Notes: generated by a model not told the origin, from the letters alone. A stretch of DNA of 64,000 nt from DASQFQ01 sp038327685 (GCA_038327685.1 JBBQLH010000005.1:4322-68321), one strand, 5' to 3'. Positions 15,980 to 24,980 are shown, counted from the first letter of the stretch. Translations and numbers: made by a program.

Positions 15980-17892
15980 CCGAACTGCTTCGTGGCCGCG
16001 TAGTTGCGCTGCAGGTCCGTCCACGCGGGCTTGCGCGAGAAGTCGCCGTAGCGCAGCACGCCCTTCTGGTGCAGCGGCGGGGACGGCCGCGGGTTGCCGC
16101 CCTCCCAGCCCGGCCGCACGCGGAACTCGTTGAGCGCCCAATAGATCGCGCCGCTCAGCCACGTCTTCTGCGCGTAGACGCCGAGGTGGTAGTTGACGAA
16201 CTCCTGCTGGAAGGCGTAGGTGCCCTTCTCCTCCACCGGGCCGTCGCGGTTGGCCTCGGCGCCGAACTCGGTGATCATCAGCGCGTGCCGCGGGTAGCAG
16301 GCGCGCAACTGGTCGAGGTAGGCCGGGAGCTTCGTGCGGTCGAAGATCGAGCCCTGCGGGCCGGGGTACCAGCCGAAGTACTCGTTGACGCCGATCACGT
16401 CGAGCGGCGCGTAGGCCTTCTTCTGGCAGCCGACCGCCGGGTAGCCGGCGACCGCGATGCCGACGGGGCGGCTGGGGTCGAGCGCCTTGGCCTCGCGGAC
16501 GGCGTTCTTGATGTACGCGGTCTGGGACAGCCCCGGACGTGCGGAGAGCTCGTTCGCGATCGACCACAGCAGCACCGAAGGATGGTTCTGGTTGGCGACG
16601 ATGTTCTTCTCGAGCTCCTTCGCCGCCAGGTCCGTGACGCCGGGCTTGGCGAGGTTCGCGGTCTTGAGCGCGTAGACGGGGACCTCGGACCAGATCATCA
16701 CGCCCTCTTTGTCGGCCAGCTCGTGCGTGTAGGGGTGCATCGGATAGTGCGTGCGCATCAGGGTCGCGCCCACCGCCTTGACCTCGCCGACGAGTTGGCG
16801 GCGGAACGCGTTGTCGACCGCGAAGCCCTGGGCCTTGGAGTCCTCGTGCACGCCGACGCCGCGGAAGTTCGTCTGCTGCCCGTTGAGGATCAGGTGCCCG
16901 TCGCCGGACACGCGGATCGAGCGGATGCCGGTGCGCAGACGGTAGGTGCCGACCGTGCGCCCGCCCGCGCTCGCCTTCAGGTTGACGTTGTAGAGGTTGG
17001 GGCTCGCGGGCGACCACACGCGCGGCCGCCGCATCCTGAAGCTCGTGGAGAACGAGGTCACCCCGTTGCCCGAGATGCTGCGGCTGCCGAGGCTGATCCG
17101 GCGCGAGCCGAACTTGCCCGTCAACCGGACGCTCTGCGCGCCGGGGCGCACGTTGCGCACGATGGCGCGAATCCGCACGGTCGCGGTGCATTTCGCGCAG
17201 GCGAGCAGCGGCGTCACCCGCACCGACTTCCAGTCGACCGTGTCGAGGCGCTTGAGGTAGACCTCGCGCTGGAGGCCCGAGTAGTTCCACCAGCCGCCCG
17301 TCGGAGCGCCGTTGATGGCAAGGCCCGAGGGCGGGAAGTCGGTCGAGCGGCGCCGCGAGTCGACGCGGATCACCAGGCGGTTGGTGCCGCGCCGCTTGAT
17401 GCCGTTGAGGCGGAACTCGAACGGGATGTAGGCGCCGCGGTTGGCCCCCACGCGCTTGCCGTTGAGCCACACCCGGGAGCGGTAGTTGACCGACTCGAAG
17501 CGCACCGCCCACGCGAGCGCCTTGCCGGTGTCGGGCACCGAGAAGTCCTTGCGATACCAGCCGACGCCGCCGATCATCGAGGCCGGGGAGTCGTCCCCGA
17601 GGTTCCACACGTTCGGGACGGTGACCGCGCTCCAGCCGGCGCGGCTCTTGCTGCGGTTCCAGCCGCTCCTCAGGCCCCTGTCGCCCGGGTCGAGCTTGAA
17701 CAGCCACTGGCCGTCCATCAGGAAGCGCCCGGACGGGCCCTCGTAGTACAGGGTCTTCGCCGACGGCTTGTCGGCCGCCGCCGCGGCGCCGGGCAGAGCC
17801 AGCGCGACGAGCGCAGCGGTGATGAGCGCCCTGCGCGAGGCAGGAGCGGCGAGGGGCAGGAGCAGTCTGAGGGCGCCTCGCATCCGCGGCAT
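15976..17892 (-). CDS. Secreted glycoside hydrolase family 2 (beta-galactosidase/glucuronidase type)
   Basis: 638 residues from the ATG at 17892; the first 38 residues form a signal peptide (RRALITAALVALALPGAAA). The GH2 order is clear: jelly-roll sugar-binding domain (GGVGWYRKDFSVPD, VWLNGKRVGANRGAYIPFEF), Ig-like domain, then the TIM barrel. The acid/base glutamate is in LLWSIANE (near 447) and the nucleophile in LMITEFGAE (near 541). It cleaves a beta-linked sugar outside the cell; the exact substrate cannot be told. It overlaps the neighbouring small gene by four bases. The next gene upstream is an anchored unknown protein. Confidence 0.88.
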   Translation of the reverse strand: MPRMRGALRLLLPLAAPASRRALITAALVALALPGAAAAADKPSAKTLYYEGPSGRFLMDGQWLFKLDPGDRGLRSGWNRSKSRAGWSAVTVPNVWNLGDDSPASMIGGVGWYRKDFSVPDTGKALAWAVRFESVNYRSRVWLNGKRVGANRGAYIPFEFRLNGIKRRGTNRLVIRVDSRRRSTDFPPSGLAINGAPTGGWWNYSGLQREVYLKRLDTVDWKSVRVTPLLACAKCTATVRIRAIVRNVRPGAQSVRLTGKFGSRRISLGSRSISGNGVTSFSTSFRMRRPRVWSPASPNLYNVNLKASAGGRTVGTYRLRTGIRSIRVSGDGHLILNGQQTNFRGVGVHEDSKAQGFAVDNAFRRQLVGEVKAVGATLMRTHYPMHPYTHELADKEGVMIWSEVPVYALKTANLAKPGVTDLAAKELEKNIVANQNHPSVLLWSIANELSARPGLSQTAYIKNAVREAKALDPSRPVGIAVAGYPAVGCQKKAYAPLDVIGVNEYFGWYPGPQGSIFDRTKLPAYLDQLRACYPRHALMITEFGAEANRDGPVEEKGTYAFQQEFVNYHLGVYAQKTWLSGAIYWALNEFRVRPGWEGGNPRPSPPLHQKGVLRYGDFSRKPAWTDLQRNYAATKQFG

Positions 17893-17936
17893 GACAACAC
17901 AGAGCCCGGCGGGAAGTCGCGCGGTCCTCGCGAGGG

Positions 17937-18383
17937 TCACCGGCATGACGCCTGCAGCCCGATCGGGTCCGACAGCGCAAGCAGCTCGACGCCGCCGCCG
18001 GACAGCGGCCCCTCGCGCTGGGCCTTCACGCACTGCACGACGGGGAGGGACCCGCCGGCGCGCCACGCCACGCGACCGGTGCCGGAGCGGCGCGTCATCG
18101 TGACCCGCACCGAGGGCTGGTAGCTGAGGATCTGGACCGTGCCCGGGCGCTGCAGGCGCGCGACGCGGTCACGCGTGACCCGCACGCAGGCGGGCTCGCG
18201 CGAGCACGCCGGCAGCTTGCCCAGCACCGCCTGTGCGTCGCCGCGCGCCTCGGCGCGCACCACGTCGAGGACCCGCGAGCGCTCGGCGCCCTCGCCCGTC
18301 AGCGCGCGCGCGAGGAGGAACGAGATGCCGAGGAAGACGAACAGGCCGAAGACAGCGGCGGTGACGAGCGTGACGCGGCGCAC
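17937..18383 (-). CDS. Membrane-anchored extracytoplasmic protein, unknown
   Basis: 148 residues from a GTG. An N-terminal membrane helix (LVTAAVFGLFVFLGISFLLA) leads into an outside domain of about 115 residues. It holds four cysteines: C60 and C66 (ACSREPAC), and C118 and C147 near the C-terminus, which could form disulfides. No family recognised. It lies 12 bases downstream of the 18396-19100 gene, suggesting cotranscription. Confidence 0.55.
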   Translation of the reverse strand: MRRVTLVTAAVFGLFVFLGISFLLARALTGEGAERSRVLDVVRAEARGDAQAVLGKLPACSREPACVRVTRDRVARLQRPGTVQILSYQPSVRVTMTRRSGTGRVAWRAGGSLPVVQCVKAQREGPLSGGGVELLALSDPIGLQASCR

Positions 18384-18395
18384 GGCCGCGGCACG

Positions 18396-19100
18396 CTATC
18401 CGGCTTCGGGGAAGTCGTCGCCCGAGAGCTCGAGGAAGCGCTCGACCGAGGCCTCCTGCTGGGCGAGCCGCTCGCCGGCGCGGCGCGCGTGCTCGGCCGC
18501 GAGCTCGAGGAAGTCCTCCAGGCAGCGCTCGGGGTCGTCGGGCAGCGGGTAGACGCGTGCGACGTCCGGCTGGGCGCACACGATGCCCATCGGCGGCCGG
18601 CCCTCGGCGAGCGGCCGGGCGCCGCACACCGCGGTGACGACGATCTGCTTCTCGCGCGCGACGAGGGCGGCGGGCAGCAGGCGATGGGCGGGGAGGGCGA
18701 CGTCGAGCACCAGCCGGCGGTCGACCTCGACGCGCGTGCGGGCGAGGTCCTCGAGCGGCTCGCGCCAGATGTCGAGCACGGTGTCGGCGCCGAGCAGGGC
18801 GTCGCGCAGCGCGCCGGCCTGCTCGGCGTAGAGCGCCTCGGCCTCATCGCGGTCGCGCGCCGAGGCGAGGTCGAGGTCGCACGGCACGCGCATGAGCTCG
18901 TCGGGCGCGACGGCGCTGCCCGCTCCGCGGCCGCCGTTGGTGATGTAGGTCTGGATCGTCCCGAAGTCGCGCCGGCCGTGGAAGACGACCGTGAGCTGCT
19001 CGCAGAGGGGGAGGCCGCCGACCCGCAGGGCGACGGCCGCCGAGGCGTCCTGGTCGATCAGGGCCCTGCGAAGCAGTTCGTCGGCGAGATGGTCGTCCAT
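18396..19100 (-). CDS. Conserved cytoplasmic protein, unknown
   Basis: 234 residues, ATG start. Alpha/beta composition, acidic, no membrane segment. Notable stretches: LTVVFHGRRDFGTIQTYITN, ADTVLDIWREPLEDLARTRV, ALVAREKQIVVTAVCGARPL and a C-terminal helix EHARRAGERLAQQEASVERF. I do not recognise a family or active site. It is divergent from the DUF4235 gene and probably first gene of a unit with 17937-18383. Confidence 0.5.
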   Translation of the reverse strand: MDDHLADELLRRALIDQDASAAVALRVGGLPLCEQLTVVFHGRRDFGTIQTYITNGGRGAGSAVAPDELMRVPCDLDLASARDRDEAEALYAEQAGALRDALLGADTVLDIWREPLEDLARTRVEVDRRLVLDVALPAHRLLPAALVAREKQIVVTAVCGARPLAEGRPPMGIVCAQPDVARVYPLPDDPERCLEDFLELAAEHARRAGERLAQQEASVERFLELSGDDFPEAG

Positions 19101-19173
19101 TTCCCCTCGGTATCGGCAGTTCGCTGACCCAATTGTTACCCACTGGACGGACGAGCGGTAGCCTCCGGCCGCG

Positions 19174-19452
19174 ATGAAGCTGATCTACAAGCCCTTCGGG
19201 ATCATCGTCGGCATCCTCGGCGGCCTCCTCGGCAAGCGCGTGTTCGACTTCGTCTGGACCAAGATCGACGACGAGGAGCCGCCCGAGGCCACGACGCAGG
19301 AGACGCGGATCGGCAAGGTCCTCGCCGCCGCGGCGCTCGAGGGAATGATCTTCAAGGGGACGCGCGCGCTGATCGACCGGCAGGGCGCGAAGGGCTGGTA
19401 CTACCTCACGGGTGCCTGGCCGGGCGAGAAGCGCCCGGACCCCGACAAGTAG
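19174..19452 (+). CDS. DUF4235 family small membrane-associated protein
   Basis: 92 residues. The N-terminus MKLIYKPFGIIVGILGGLLG is a hydrophobic, Gly-rich helix. KRVFDFVWTKIDDEEPPEAT and AALEGMIFKGTRALIDRQGA follow, which are the hallmark segments of actinobacterial DUF4235. Function unknown. Divergent from the 18396-19100 gene, with a 73-base gap that holds both promoters. Confidence 0.75.
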   Translation: MKLIYKPFGIIVGILGGLLGKRVFDFVWTKIDDEEPPEATTQETRIGKVLAAAALEGMIFKGTRALIDRQGAKGWYYLTGAWPGEKRPDPDK

Positions 19453-19493
19453 AGCGCGTCGATCTCGGCCGCGTGACCGGTCGCGCCACCCGC

Positions 19494-19853
19494 TCAACCA
19501 CCGCCGCGGATGACGAAGCCGCGCTCGGCGAGTGCGGCCAGCGCATCCTCGAAGCCACCGAAGTCACGCGCGAGCAGGAGGTCGATCGGGCGCCCGGCGG
19601 GACCCTCGCGACGCACCCAGCGCTCCAGCACGGGCGCGCCCGCCTGCTCCTCGGCGTCGGCGAGCAGGTCGAGCAGGATCGGCAGCTCGGGCCGATGGTC
19701 GAGATCGCCTGAGACGACCTCGAGCGGGCCGGCGTCGAGCACGGTCAGCAGCTCCTCGTCGTCGAGCCCGAGCAGCTCCTGCAGGCGCGCCGCGCTCAGA
19801 AGAGCTGCTTCGCCGACGAGGAGGGCACCGCCGCCAAGATAGTCAGCGCCACC
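19494..19853 (-). CDS. Conserved protein, N-terminus unresolved; probable 3' part of a split gene
   Basis: The frame is open from 19853 (just after an in-frame TGA at 19854-19856) to the stop at 19494. The only ATG/GTG/TTG is a GTG at 19742 giving 82 residues. Upstream codons still read like protein (DYLGGGALLVGEAALLSAAR, LQELLGLDDEELLTVLDAGP). The C-terminus LERWVRREGPAGRPIDLLLA onward loosely recalls the helical MbcA/ParS antitoxin-like ending, but I cannot establish this. The frame opens exactly where the 80-residue gene at 19843-20085 ends, so a one-base shift would join them. Confidence 0.45.
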   Translation of the reverse strand, partial: GGADYLGGGALLVGEAALLSAARLQELLGLDDEELLTVLDAGPLEVVSGDLDHRPELPILLDLLADAEEQAGAPVLERWVRREGPAGRPIDLLLARDFGGFEDALAALAERGFVIRGGG

Positions 19854-20085
19854 TCACGGCGTCGAGCAGCTGACGCAGGAGCTGGGCGTCCGGCGATCGC
19901 GGATCGACGGTCTCGAGACCCCGCTCGATCGCGCCGGCGATGTCGGAGAACGCCCGGTCGGCCTGAGCGCGATCGCGCTGGTCGCGGTAGGACTCGGCGT
20001 CGGGTGCACTCCGGGCCTTGGATATCCACGTGCTGAGCCGGGTGTCCACCCGCTCACGTACTTCCCTCAGAGATGTGGGCTCCAT
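19843..20085 (-). CDS. Small helical protein, possible 5' part of a split gene
   Basis: 80 residues, ATG start. Highly charged helix: LREVRERVDTRLSTWISKAR, ESYRDQRDRAQADRAFSDIA, QLLRQLLDAVRWR at the end. No family recognised. Its final codons overlap the reading frame of 19494-19853; replacing the last three codons by the -1/+1 frame continues as DAV-GGADYLGGG without interruption. Either two coupled genes or one frameshifted gene of about 190 codons. Upstream, 20086-20205 holds no other gene. Confidence 0.45.
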   Translation of the reverse strand: MEPTSLREVRERVDTRLSTWISKARSAPDAESYRDQRDRAQADRAFSDIAGAIERGLETVDPRSPDAQLLRQLLDAVRWR

Positions 20086-20205
20086 CGGTCCCGTCTCGCT
20101 CGGTTGGGTAAACGCGATCCGGGACCACAGAGTTCCCGCATCGTTCAGTAGACGCTGAGTGTTGCGCGTTCTCGCGCATGACGCAACATCAAAGTCGACG
20201 ACGGG

Positions 20206-21273
20206 TCAGAAGAGCTGGTTCTCACCGCCGAAGACCTGGGAGACCGAGTCGTCGGTGAAGATCGAGCGGATCGAGTCGGTCAGCAGGTCGGCGCAGGAGA
20301 GGACGCGGACGTTGTCGGGCGCGCCCGGGCGGAGCGGGATCGTGTCCGTGACGACGATCTGCTCGAAGCCGGCGGACGCGAGGTTCTCGTACGTCCCCGC
20401 GCTGAACACGGCGTGGGTGGCGGCGGCGTAGACGCGCGACGCGCCCTCGTCGATCACGGTCTGCGCCGCGGCCTTGAGCGTGCCGGCGGTGCCGATCATG
20501 TCGTCGACGATGACCGCGGTCTTCCCGGCGACGTCGCCGATCACGTAGCCGATCTCGGCGACCTGCTGGGCGGGCCGCTCCTTGTTGAGGATCGCCAGCT
20601 CGGCCCCGATCTTGGAGGCGAAGTTCTTGGCCAGCTTGACCCGGCCGGCGTCGGGCGAGACGACCACGAGGTCCTCGAGCCGCAGATCGGAGAAGTACTG
20701 GGTGAGCATGAACAGCGCGGTCATGTGGTCGACCGGCTTCTGGAACATGCCCTGGATCTGGCCCGCGTGGAGGTCCATGGTGAGGACGCGGTCGGCCCCG
20801 ACGGCCTCGAGCGCGCGGGCGACCATGCGGGCCGAGATCGGCTCGCGCGGAGCGGACTTCTTGTCCTGGCGCGAGTAGCCGAACCACGGCGTGACCGCGA
20901 TGACGCGGTGCGCGGAGGCGCCGACCGCCGCGTCGATCATCAGCAGCAGCTCCATCAGGGAGTCGTTCGGCGACATCCCCGTCGCGGGGTTGCCGCACGT
21001 GGGCTGGACGATGAAGACGTCGGCGCCGCGGATCGACTCCAGGTAGCGGCAGTAGACCTCGCCGTCGGCGAAGGTCTTGAGCTCGACGCCGCCCAGGTCC
21101 ACGCCGAGCTTGTCGCCGATCCGGTGGGCCAGCTCCGGGTTCGCGCGGCCCGAGAAGAGCATCAGGCGCTTGCCGTACTGGACCTCCAGAGAGGTCGCCG
21201 GGGCGGGATGGGGATCCAGGCTCACCGCAGCGCGGAGTGTACGCCCGGGGGCAGACGGTGCGCGCGCCGTCAT
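20206..21273 (-). CDS. prs: Ribose-phosphate pyrophosphokinase
   Basis: 355 residues; makes PRPP from ribose-5-phosphate and ATP for nucleotide, His and Trp synthesis. Seen: LMLFSGRANPELAHRIGDKL, LKTFADGEVYCR, the flexible loop FGYSRQDKKSAPREPISARM, MDLHAGQIQGMF, and the PRPP-binding motif VIVDDMIGTAGTLKAAAQT. The ATG at 21273 overlaps the glmU stop (ATGA) and has GGAAAG in front, so I keep it. A GTG at 21225 would give a more typical N-terminus. glmU-prs is a common bacterial pair supplying sugar nucleotides and PRPP. Confidence 0.97.
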   Translation of the reverse strand: MTARAPSAPGRTLRAAVSLDPHPAPATSLEVQYGKRLMLFSGRANPELAHRIGDKLGVDLGGVELKTFADGEVYCRYLESIRGADVFIVQPTCGNPATGMSPNDSLMELLLMIDAAVGASAHRVIAVTPWFGYSRQDKKSAPREPISARMVARALEAVGADRVLTMDLHAGQIQGMFQKPVDHMTALFMLTQYFSDLRLEDLVVVSPDAGRVKLAKNFASKIGAELAILNKERPAQQVAEIGYVIGDVAGKTAVIVDDMIGTAGTLKAAAQTVIDEGASRVYAAATHAVFSAGTYENLASAGFEQIVVTDTIPLRPGAPDNVRVLSCADLLTDSIRSIFTDDSVSQVFGGENQLF

Positions 21274-22658
21274 CGCTCTTTCCGGGGAGCGCGCTCGGCG
21301 TAGCCCTCGACGTTGCGCTGGCGCTCGCGAGCGATGCCGAGCGCGCCGGGCGGGACGTCGTCGGTGATGACCGAGCCGGCCCCGGTGTAGGCGCCGTCGC
21401 CGAGCGTCACCGGGGCGACGAAGGAGGTGTGGACGCTCACCCTGACGCCGCTGCCGATCGTGGTCCGGTGCTTGTTCGCGCCGTCGTAGTTGGCGGTGAT
21501 CGTGCCGGCGCCGACGTTGGAGCCCGCGCCGATGTCGGCGTCGCCGATGTAGGAGAGGTGCGGGATCTTCGTGCCCTCGCCGACGTCGGAGTTCTTGATC
21601 TCGACGAAGGTGCCGGCCTTGGCCCGGTCGCGCAGCCGCGCGTTCGGGCGCAGGTAGGCGAACGGGCCGACCAAGACGCCGCTGCCCAGCTCGGCCCTGT
21701 CGAGGTAGGAGTGCACGATCCGCGTCTCGTCGCCGACGGCCGTGTCGATCAGGGTCGAGAGCGGGCCGATCGTGCAGCGCGCGCCGATGCGGGTGGCGCC
21801 GCGCAGAAACGTGCTCGGCTCGATCACGGTGTCGCGGCCGATCTCGACGCCGGCGTCGATCAGCGTGCTCTGCGGATCCACGATCGTCACGCCGGCGAGG
21901 GCGAGCGCGCGGTGGATGCGGGCCTGCGCGAAGGCGCGCACGCGGGCGAGGTCGACGCGGGTGTTGACGCCGAGCGTGAGCGTGGCATCCGTGACGGTGT
22001 GCGCCCCGACGAGCTTGTCGTCGGCACGCAGGAGCGGCAGCACGTCGGGCAGGTAGAGCTCGCCCTGGGCGTTGTCGGAGGTGAGCCGGGCGAGCGCATC
22101 GAGGAGGTCGCCGCCGGCGAACGCGTAGATGCCCGTGTTGACCTCGCGGATCGCCTCCTCCTCGGGGGTCGCGTCGCCGGGAGTCTTCGTCTCGACCACG
22201 CGCTCGACGCTGCCGTCGGACGCGCGGATGACGCGCCCGTAGCCGGTCGGGTCCTCGAGCTCCATCGTCGCGATCGTCGCCTCCGCGCCGCTCTCCTCGT
22301 GCGCCCGTGCGAGCCCGTCGATCGCCTCGGCGGTGATCAGCGGCACATCGCCGTAGAGCACGAGGACGGTGTCCTCGGCGCCGATCTGATCGGCGGCGGA
22401 GCGCACGGCGTCACCCGTCCCGTTGGGCTCCTCCTGCACGGCGAGCTCGACGCCCTCGGGCAACGCGCCAGCGAGCCGGCGCTGCGGCCCGTCGACGACC
22501 ACGATCCGCCCCGCCCCCGCCTCCTGCGCCGCCCGGATCGGCCAGCCGATCATCGGCCGCCCGCAGATCGGGTGCAGCACCTTCGGCGTATCGGACTTCA
22601 TGCGCGTGCCCTCGCCCGCGGCGAGGATCAGCACGGTGGGAGCGGGCACGCGGAGCAT
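21270..22658 (-). CDS. glmU: Bifunctional GlmU (UDP-GlcNAc pyrophosphorylase / glucosamine-1-P acetyltransferase)
   Basis: 462 residues from the ATG at 22658. The N-terminal uridyltransferase has LILAAGEGTRMKSDTPKVLH and the metal site VLVLYGDVPLI. The C-terminal left-handed beta-helix shows hexapeptide repeats (FVEIKNSDVGEGTKIPHLSY, IGAGSNVGAGTITANYDGAN, HRTTIGSGVRVSVHTSFVAP). It makes UDP-GlcNAc for peptidoglycan. The stop overlaps the prs start. The promoter must lie close to the divergent tRNA-Gln, only 29 bases away. Confidence 0.97.
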   Translation of the reverse strand: MLRVPAPTVLILAAGEGTRMKSDTPKVLHPICGRPMIGWPIRAAQEAGAGRIVVVDGPQRRLAGALPEGVELAVQEEPNGTGDAVRSAADQIGAEDTVLVLYGDVPLITAEAIDGLARAHEESGAEATIATMELEDPTGYGRVIRASDGSVERVVETKTPGDATPEEEAIREVNTGIYAFAGGDLLDALARLTSDNAQGELYLPDVLPLLRADDKLVGAHTVTDATLTLGVNTRVDLARVRAFAQARIHRALALAGVTIVDPQSTLIDAGVEIGRDTVIEPSTFLRGATRIGARCTIGPLSTLIDTAVGDETRIVHSYLDRAELGSGVLVGPFAYLRPNARLRDRAKAGTFVEIKNSDVGEGTKIPHLSYIGDADIGAGSNVGAGTITANYDGANKHRTTIGSGVRVSVHTSFVAPVTLGDGAYTGAGSVITDDVPPGALGIARERQRNVEGYAERAPRKER

Positions 22659-22687
22659 CGTAGTATCGAGCCGTCGCGGCACGCCCT

Positions 22688-22761
22688 TGGGGGGTGGTGT
22701 ACTTGGCTAAGCACGCGCGGTTTTGGTCCGTGAGGACCGGGTTCGATTCCTGGCCCCCCAG
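22688..22761 (+). tRNA. tRNA-Gln (anticodon TTG)
   Basis: 74 bases fold as a cloverleaf: acceptor TGGGGGG/CCCCCCA with discriminator G, D stem GTGT/GCAC, anticodon stem CGCGG/CCGTG around loop TTTTGGT (anticodon TTG at its centre), T arm CCGGG-TTCGATT-CCTGG. CCA is not encoded. The mismatched G-T pairs are tolerated ones. It reads CAA and, by wobble, CAG glutamine codons. Confidence 0.93.
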
Positions 22762-22768
22762 CTCCGCG

Positions 22769-23143
22769 TCACGGATGCAGCAGGAACCACTCCACGAAGC
22801 GGGTACAGCGGCCCTCCTCGTCGAAGTCGAGCTCGAAGAGGTTGGAGTAGACCTTGCCCTCGGTGTAGCGCGTCTCGCCCTTCGCGATGGCGGCGTTGCC
22901 GGTGATGAGCGCCGGCGCGTAGGCCGCCTCCCACGAGCCGGGCTCGTCGCGCTCTCCGAGCCACGAGGCGCTGACGGCGTCCGCGCCCTGCAGCGGGTTG
23001 TCGTAGGGGGTGTACGCGTAGCTCACGTCCGGCGCGAAGAGCGCCCGGATCGCGGCCTCGTCGTAGCTGCGCCAGGCGGCGACGTAGTCGTCGAGCCAGC
23101 GCTGCACCCGCTCGGGCGACTGCTGGATGGTGACGATCGGCAT
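22769..23143 (-). CDS. SnoaL-like / NTF2-fold protein
   Basis: 124 residues from the ATG at 23143 (MPIVTIQQSPERVQ). The pattern QRWLDDYVAAWRSYDEAAIR, FAPDVSYAYTPYD and VYSNLFELDFDEEGRCTRFV is the cone-shaped NTF2 fold of SnoaL-like domains. Such proteins include cyclases, isomerases and many unassigned small-molecule binders. No substrate can be inferred. It ends 7 bases from tRNA-Gln and diverges from the S55 peptidase gene. Confidence 0.78.
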   Translation of the reverse strand: MPIVTIQQSPERVQRWLDDYVAAWRSYDEAAIRALFAPDVSYAYTPYDNPLQGADAVSASWLGERDEPGSWEAAYAPALITGNAAIAKGETRYTEGKVYSNLFELDFDEEGRCTRFVEWFLLHP

Positions 23144-23213
23144 GTCCGAGATCCTCCCACCGCGCCTAGCGTCCGCAACGCACCGGGATTCCGGCGCTAG
23201 AGTGGCGCCGCCG

Positions 23214-24962
23214 ATGCGCCGCCGCTGCCTCCTCGCCGTCACTGCCGCGGCGGCCATCCTCGCCGGCGTCGCTCCGGGCGTCGCCGAGGCCGGCGATCCG
23301 ATCATGCCGCTGTCGCAGCTGCGGCCCGGCATGCACTGCACCGCCTACTCCGTCATCCGCGGGACGGAGATCTCGAGCTTCGACGTCGAGATCGTCGACG
23401 TCGTCTCGGGCGACGCGTCCGCGAACGACGGCCCGCGGATCCTCGTGCGGGTGTCGGGGCCGGCGATCGACGAGTCCGGGGTCGGGCCGGGGTTCTCGGG
23501 CTCGCCGATCTACTGCCGCGACAGCGCGGGCACGGCTCGCAACGCCGGGGCGATCTCGGAGTCGATCGGCGCCTTCGGCGGCAAGACCGTGCTCGCCACC
23601 CCGATCGAGGAGATCCTCGCCAACCCGCCCGACGCGCCGCGCGCGCAGCCGATCGGCGCCCGCGCGTCGCGGATCGGGACGGTGCGGCCGCTCGCCGAGC
23701 CGCTCACGGTCTCCGGCCTCAACCGCGGCCTCGCGCAGCGGGTCACCGCGGCGGGCGCGAAGGCGCGCCGCCCGATCCTCGCGGCGCCCGCCCCGCCGCT
23801 CGCGCCGTTTCCGCCCCAGCCCCCGCGGCCCGGCTCGGCGCTGAGCGTCGGCTACTCCTCGGGCGATCTCTCGGTCGGGGCGGTCGGCACCGTCGCCTAT
23901 GTCGACGGCGACCGCGTGTGGGGCTTCGGGCACCCGTTCGAGAACACCGGCCTGCGCTCGCTGCTGCTGCAGGACGCCTACGTCTACGACGTGATCTCGA
24001 ACCCGAACGTCGGCGAGGACACCGGCTCGACGTACAAGCTCGCCGCCGCCGGCCACACGCTCGGCACGATCTCCAACGACGCCAGCGCCGCCGTCGTCGG
24101 CCACGCCGGACGGCCGCCGACCACCATCCCCGTCCGCGTCTTCACGGAGGACGAGGACACCGGCGCGCGCTCGACGCTGGGCGCGCAGGTGGTCGACGAG
24201 ACCGACGTGGGCAACCCGACGGGCAGCTCGGCGCTGACCTTCGTCGCGCCGCTCGCGGTCGCCCAGGGCGCGTCGGCGATCCTGCGCAGCGCGCCCGGGC
24301 AGCTCAGCGGCACGGTCTGCGTGCGGATCGCGCTGCGCGAGCGCAAGCGCCCGCTGCGCTTCTGCAACCGCTACACGTCCGCCATCGCGCCCTCGGATCC
24401 CGAGTCGGGCGAGAACATCGTCGCCGCGGGTGGCGCGTCGGACACGCTCACGGCGCTGACCGACCTCGACGAGTTCAAGCTGCACCCCCTCCACGTGACC
24501 GAGTTCGCCGCGCGCGTGAAGCTCCACCGCGGCCTGCGCCAGGCGTTCATCCGCTTCCTGACGCTGCCGCGGCACGTCCGGCGCGGGCACCGCGTCCGCG
24601 CGCGGCTCAACCTCCAGGTCGTGCGCGGGCCGCGCATCAGCCGCAGCTTCCGGGTCCGCATCCCGAACTCGCTGCGACCGGGCACGCGACGGCTCAGCTT
24701 CGTCGGCAAGGACGTCGACGATCCCGACTCCGATCTCTTCGGCGCGCTCGTGGAGACGATCACGATCGGAGGTGACGAGGGGGGTGACGGCGCCGGAGAC
24801 CTCGGCGCGCGCACGCTCGAGGCGCTCGCCCGCCGTGTGCGCAACGTCGCTCGCTACGACGGCGTCACGCTGCGCGCCGGCGGCCGGCGCGCGCACGCCT
24901 ACCGCGACGCCGACCTGCGGATCTCGGGCACCGCGTCGCGGACCGTGCGCGTCCGCCGCTAG
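23214..24962 (+). CDS. Secreted SpoIVB-type S55 peptidase-domain protein, permuted order
   Basis: 582 residues with a signal peptide (residues 1-26, AAAILAGVAPGVAEA). The catalytic serine motif GFSGSPIYC puts Ser95 early, and GFGHPFENTG puts His240 later. In SpoIVB, as I recall it, the His motif comes before GMSGSP, so the order here is reversed. The C-terminal 170 residues are a beta-rich, Arg-rich region. Known family: S55 peptidases are serine proteases, some self-cleaving. The target is unknown. This architecture occurs in non-sporulating bacteria, so sporulation is not implied. It is followed 18 bases later by a glutaredoxin-like gene. Confidence 0.8.
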   Translation: MRRRCLLAVTAAAAILAGVAPGVAEAGDPIMPLSQLRPGMHCTAYSVIRGTEISSFDVEIVDVVSGDASANDGPRILVRVSGPAIDESGVGPGFSGSPIYCRDSAGTARNAGAISESIGAFGGKTVLATPIEEILANPPDAPRAQPIGARASRIGTVRPLAEPLTVSGLNRGLAQRVTAAGAKARRPILAAPAPPLAPFPPQPPRPGSALSVGYSSGDLSVGAVGTVAYVDGDRVWGFGHPFENTGLRSLLLQDAYVYDVISNPNVGEDTGSTYKLAAAGHTLGTISNDASAAVVGHAGRPPTTIPVRVFTEDEDTGARSTLGAQVVDETDVGNPTGSSALTFVAPLAVAQGASAILRSAPGQLSGTVCVRIALRERKRPLRFCNRYTSAIAPSDPESGENIVAAGGASDTLTALTDLDEFKLHPLHVTEFAARVKLHRGLRQAFIRFLTLPRHVRRGHRVRARLNLQVVRGPRISRSFRVRIPNSLRPGTRRLSFVGKDVDDPDSDLFGALVETITIGGDEGGDGAGDLGARTLEALARRVRNVARYDGVTLRAGGRRAHAYRDADLRISGTASRTVRVRR

Positions 24963-24980
24963 AGGAGTACGGTCCGTCGC

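Noticed and set aside
22688..22761. Attachment site of an integrated element at the tRNA-Gln
   Set aside because: No integrase and no repeated tRNA 3' end was found near it.
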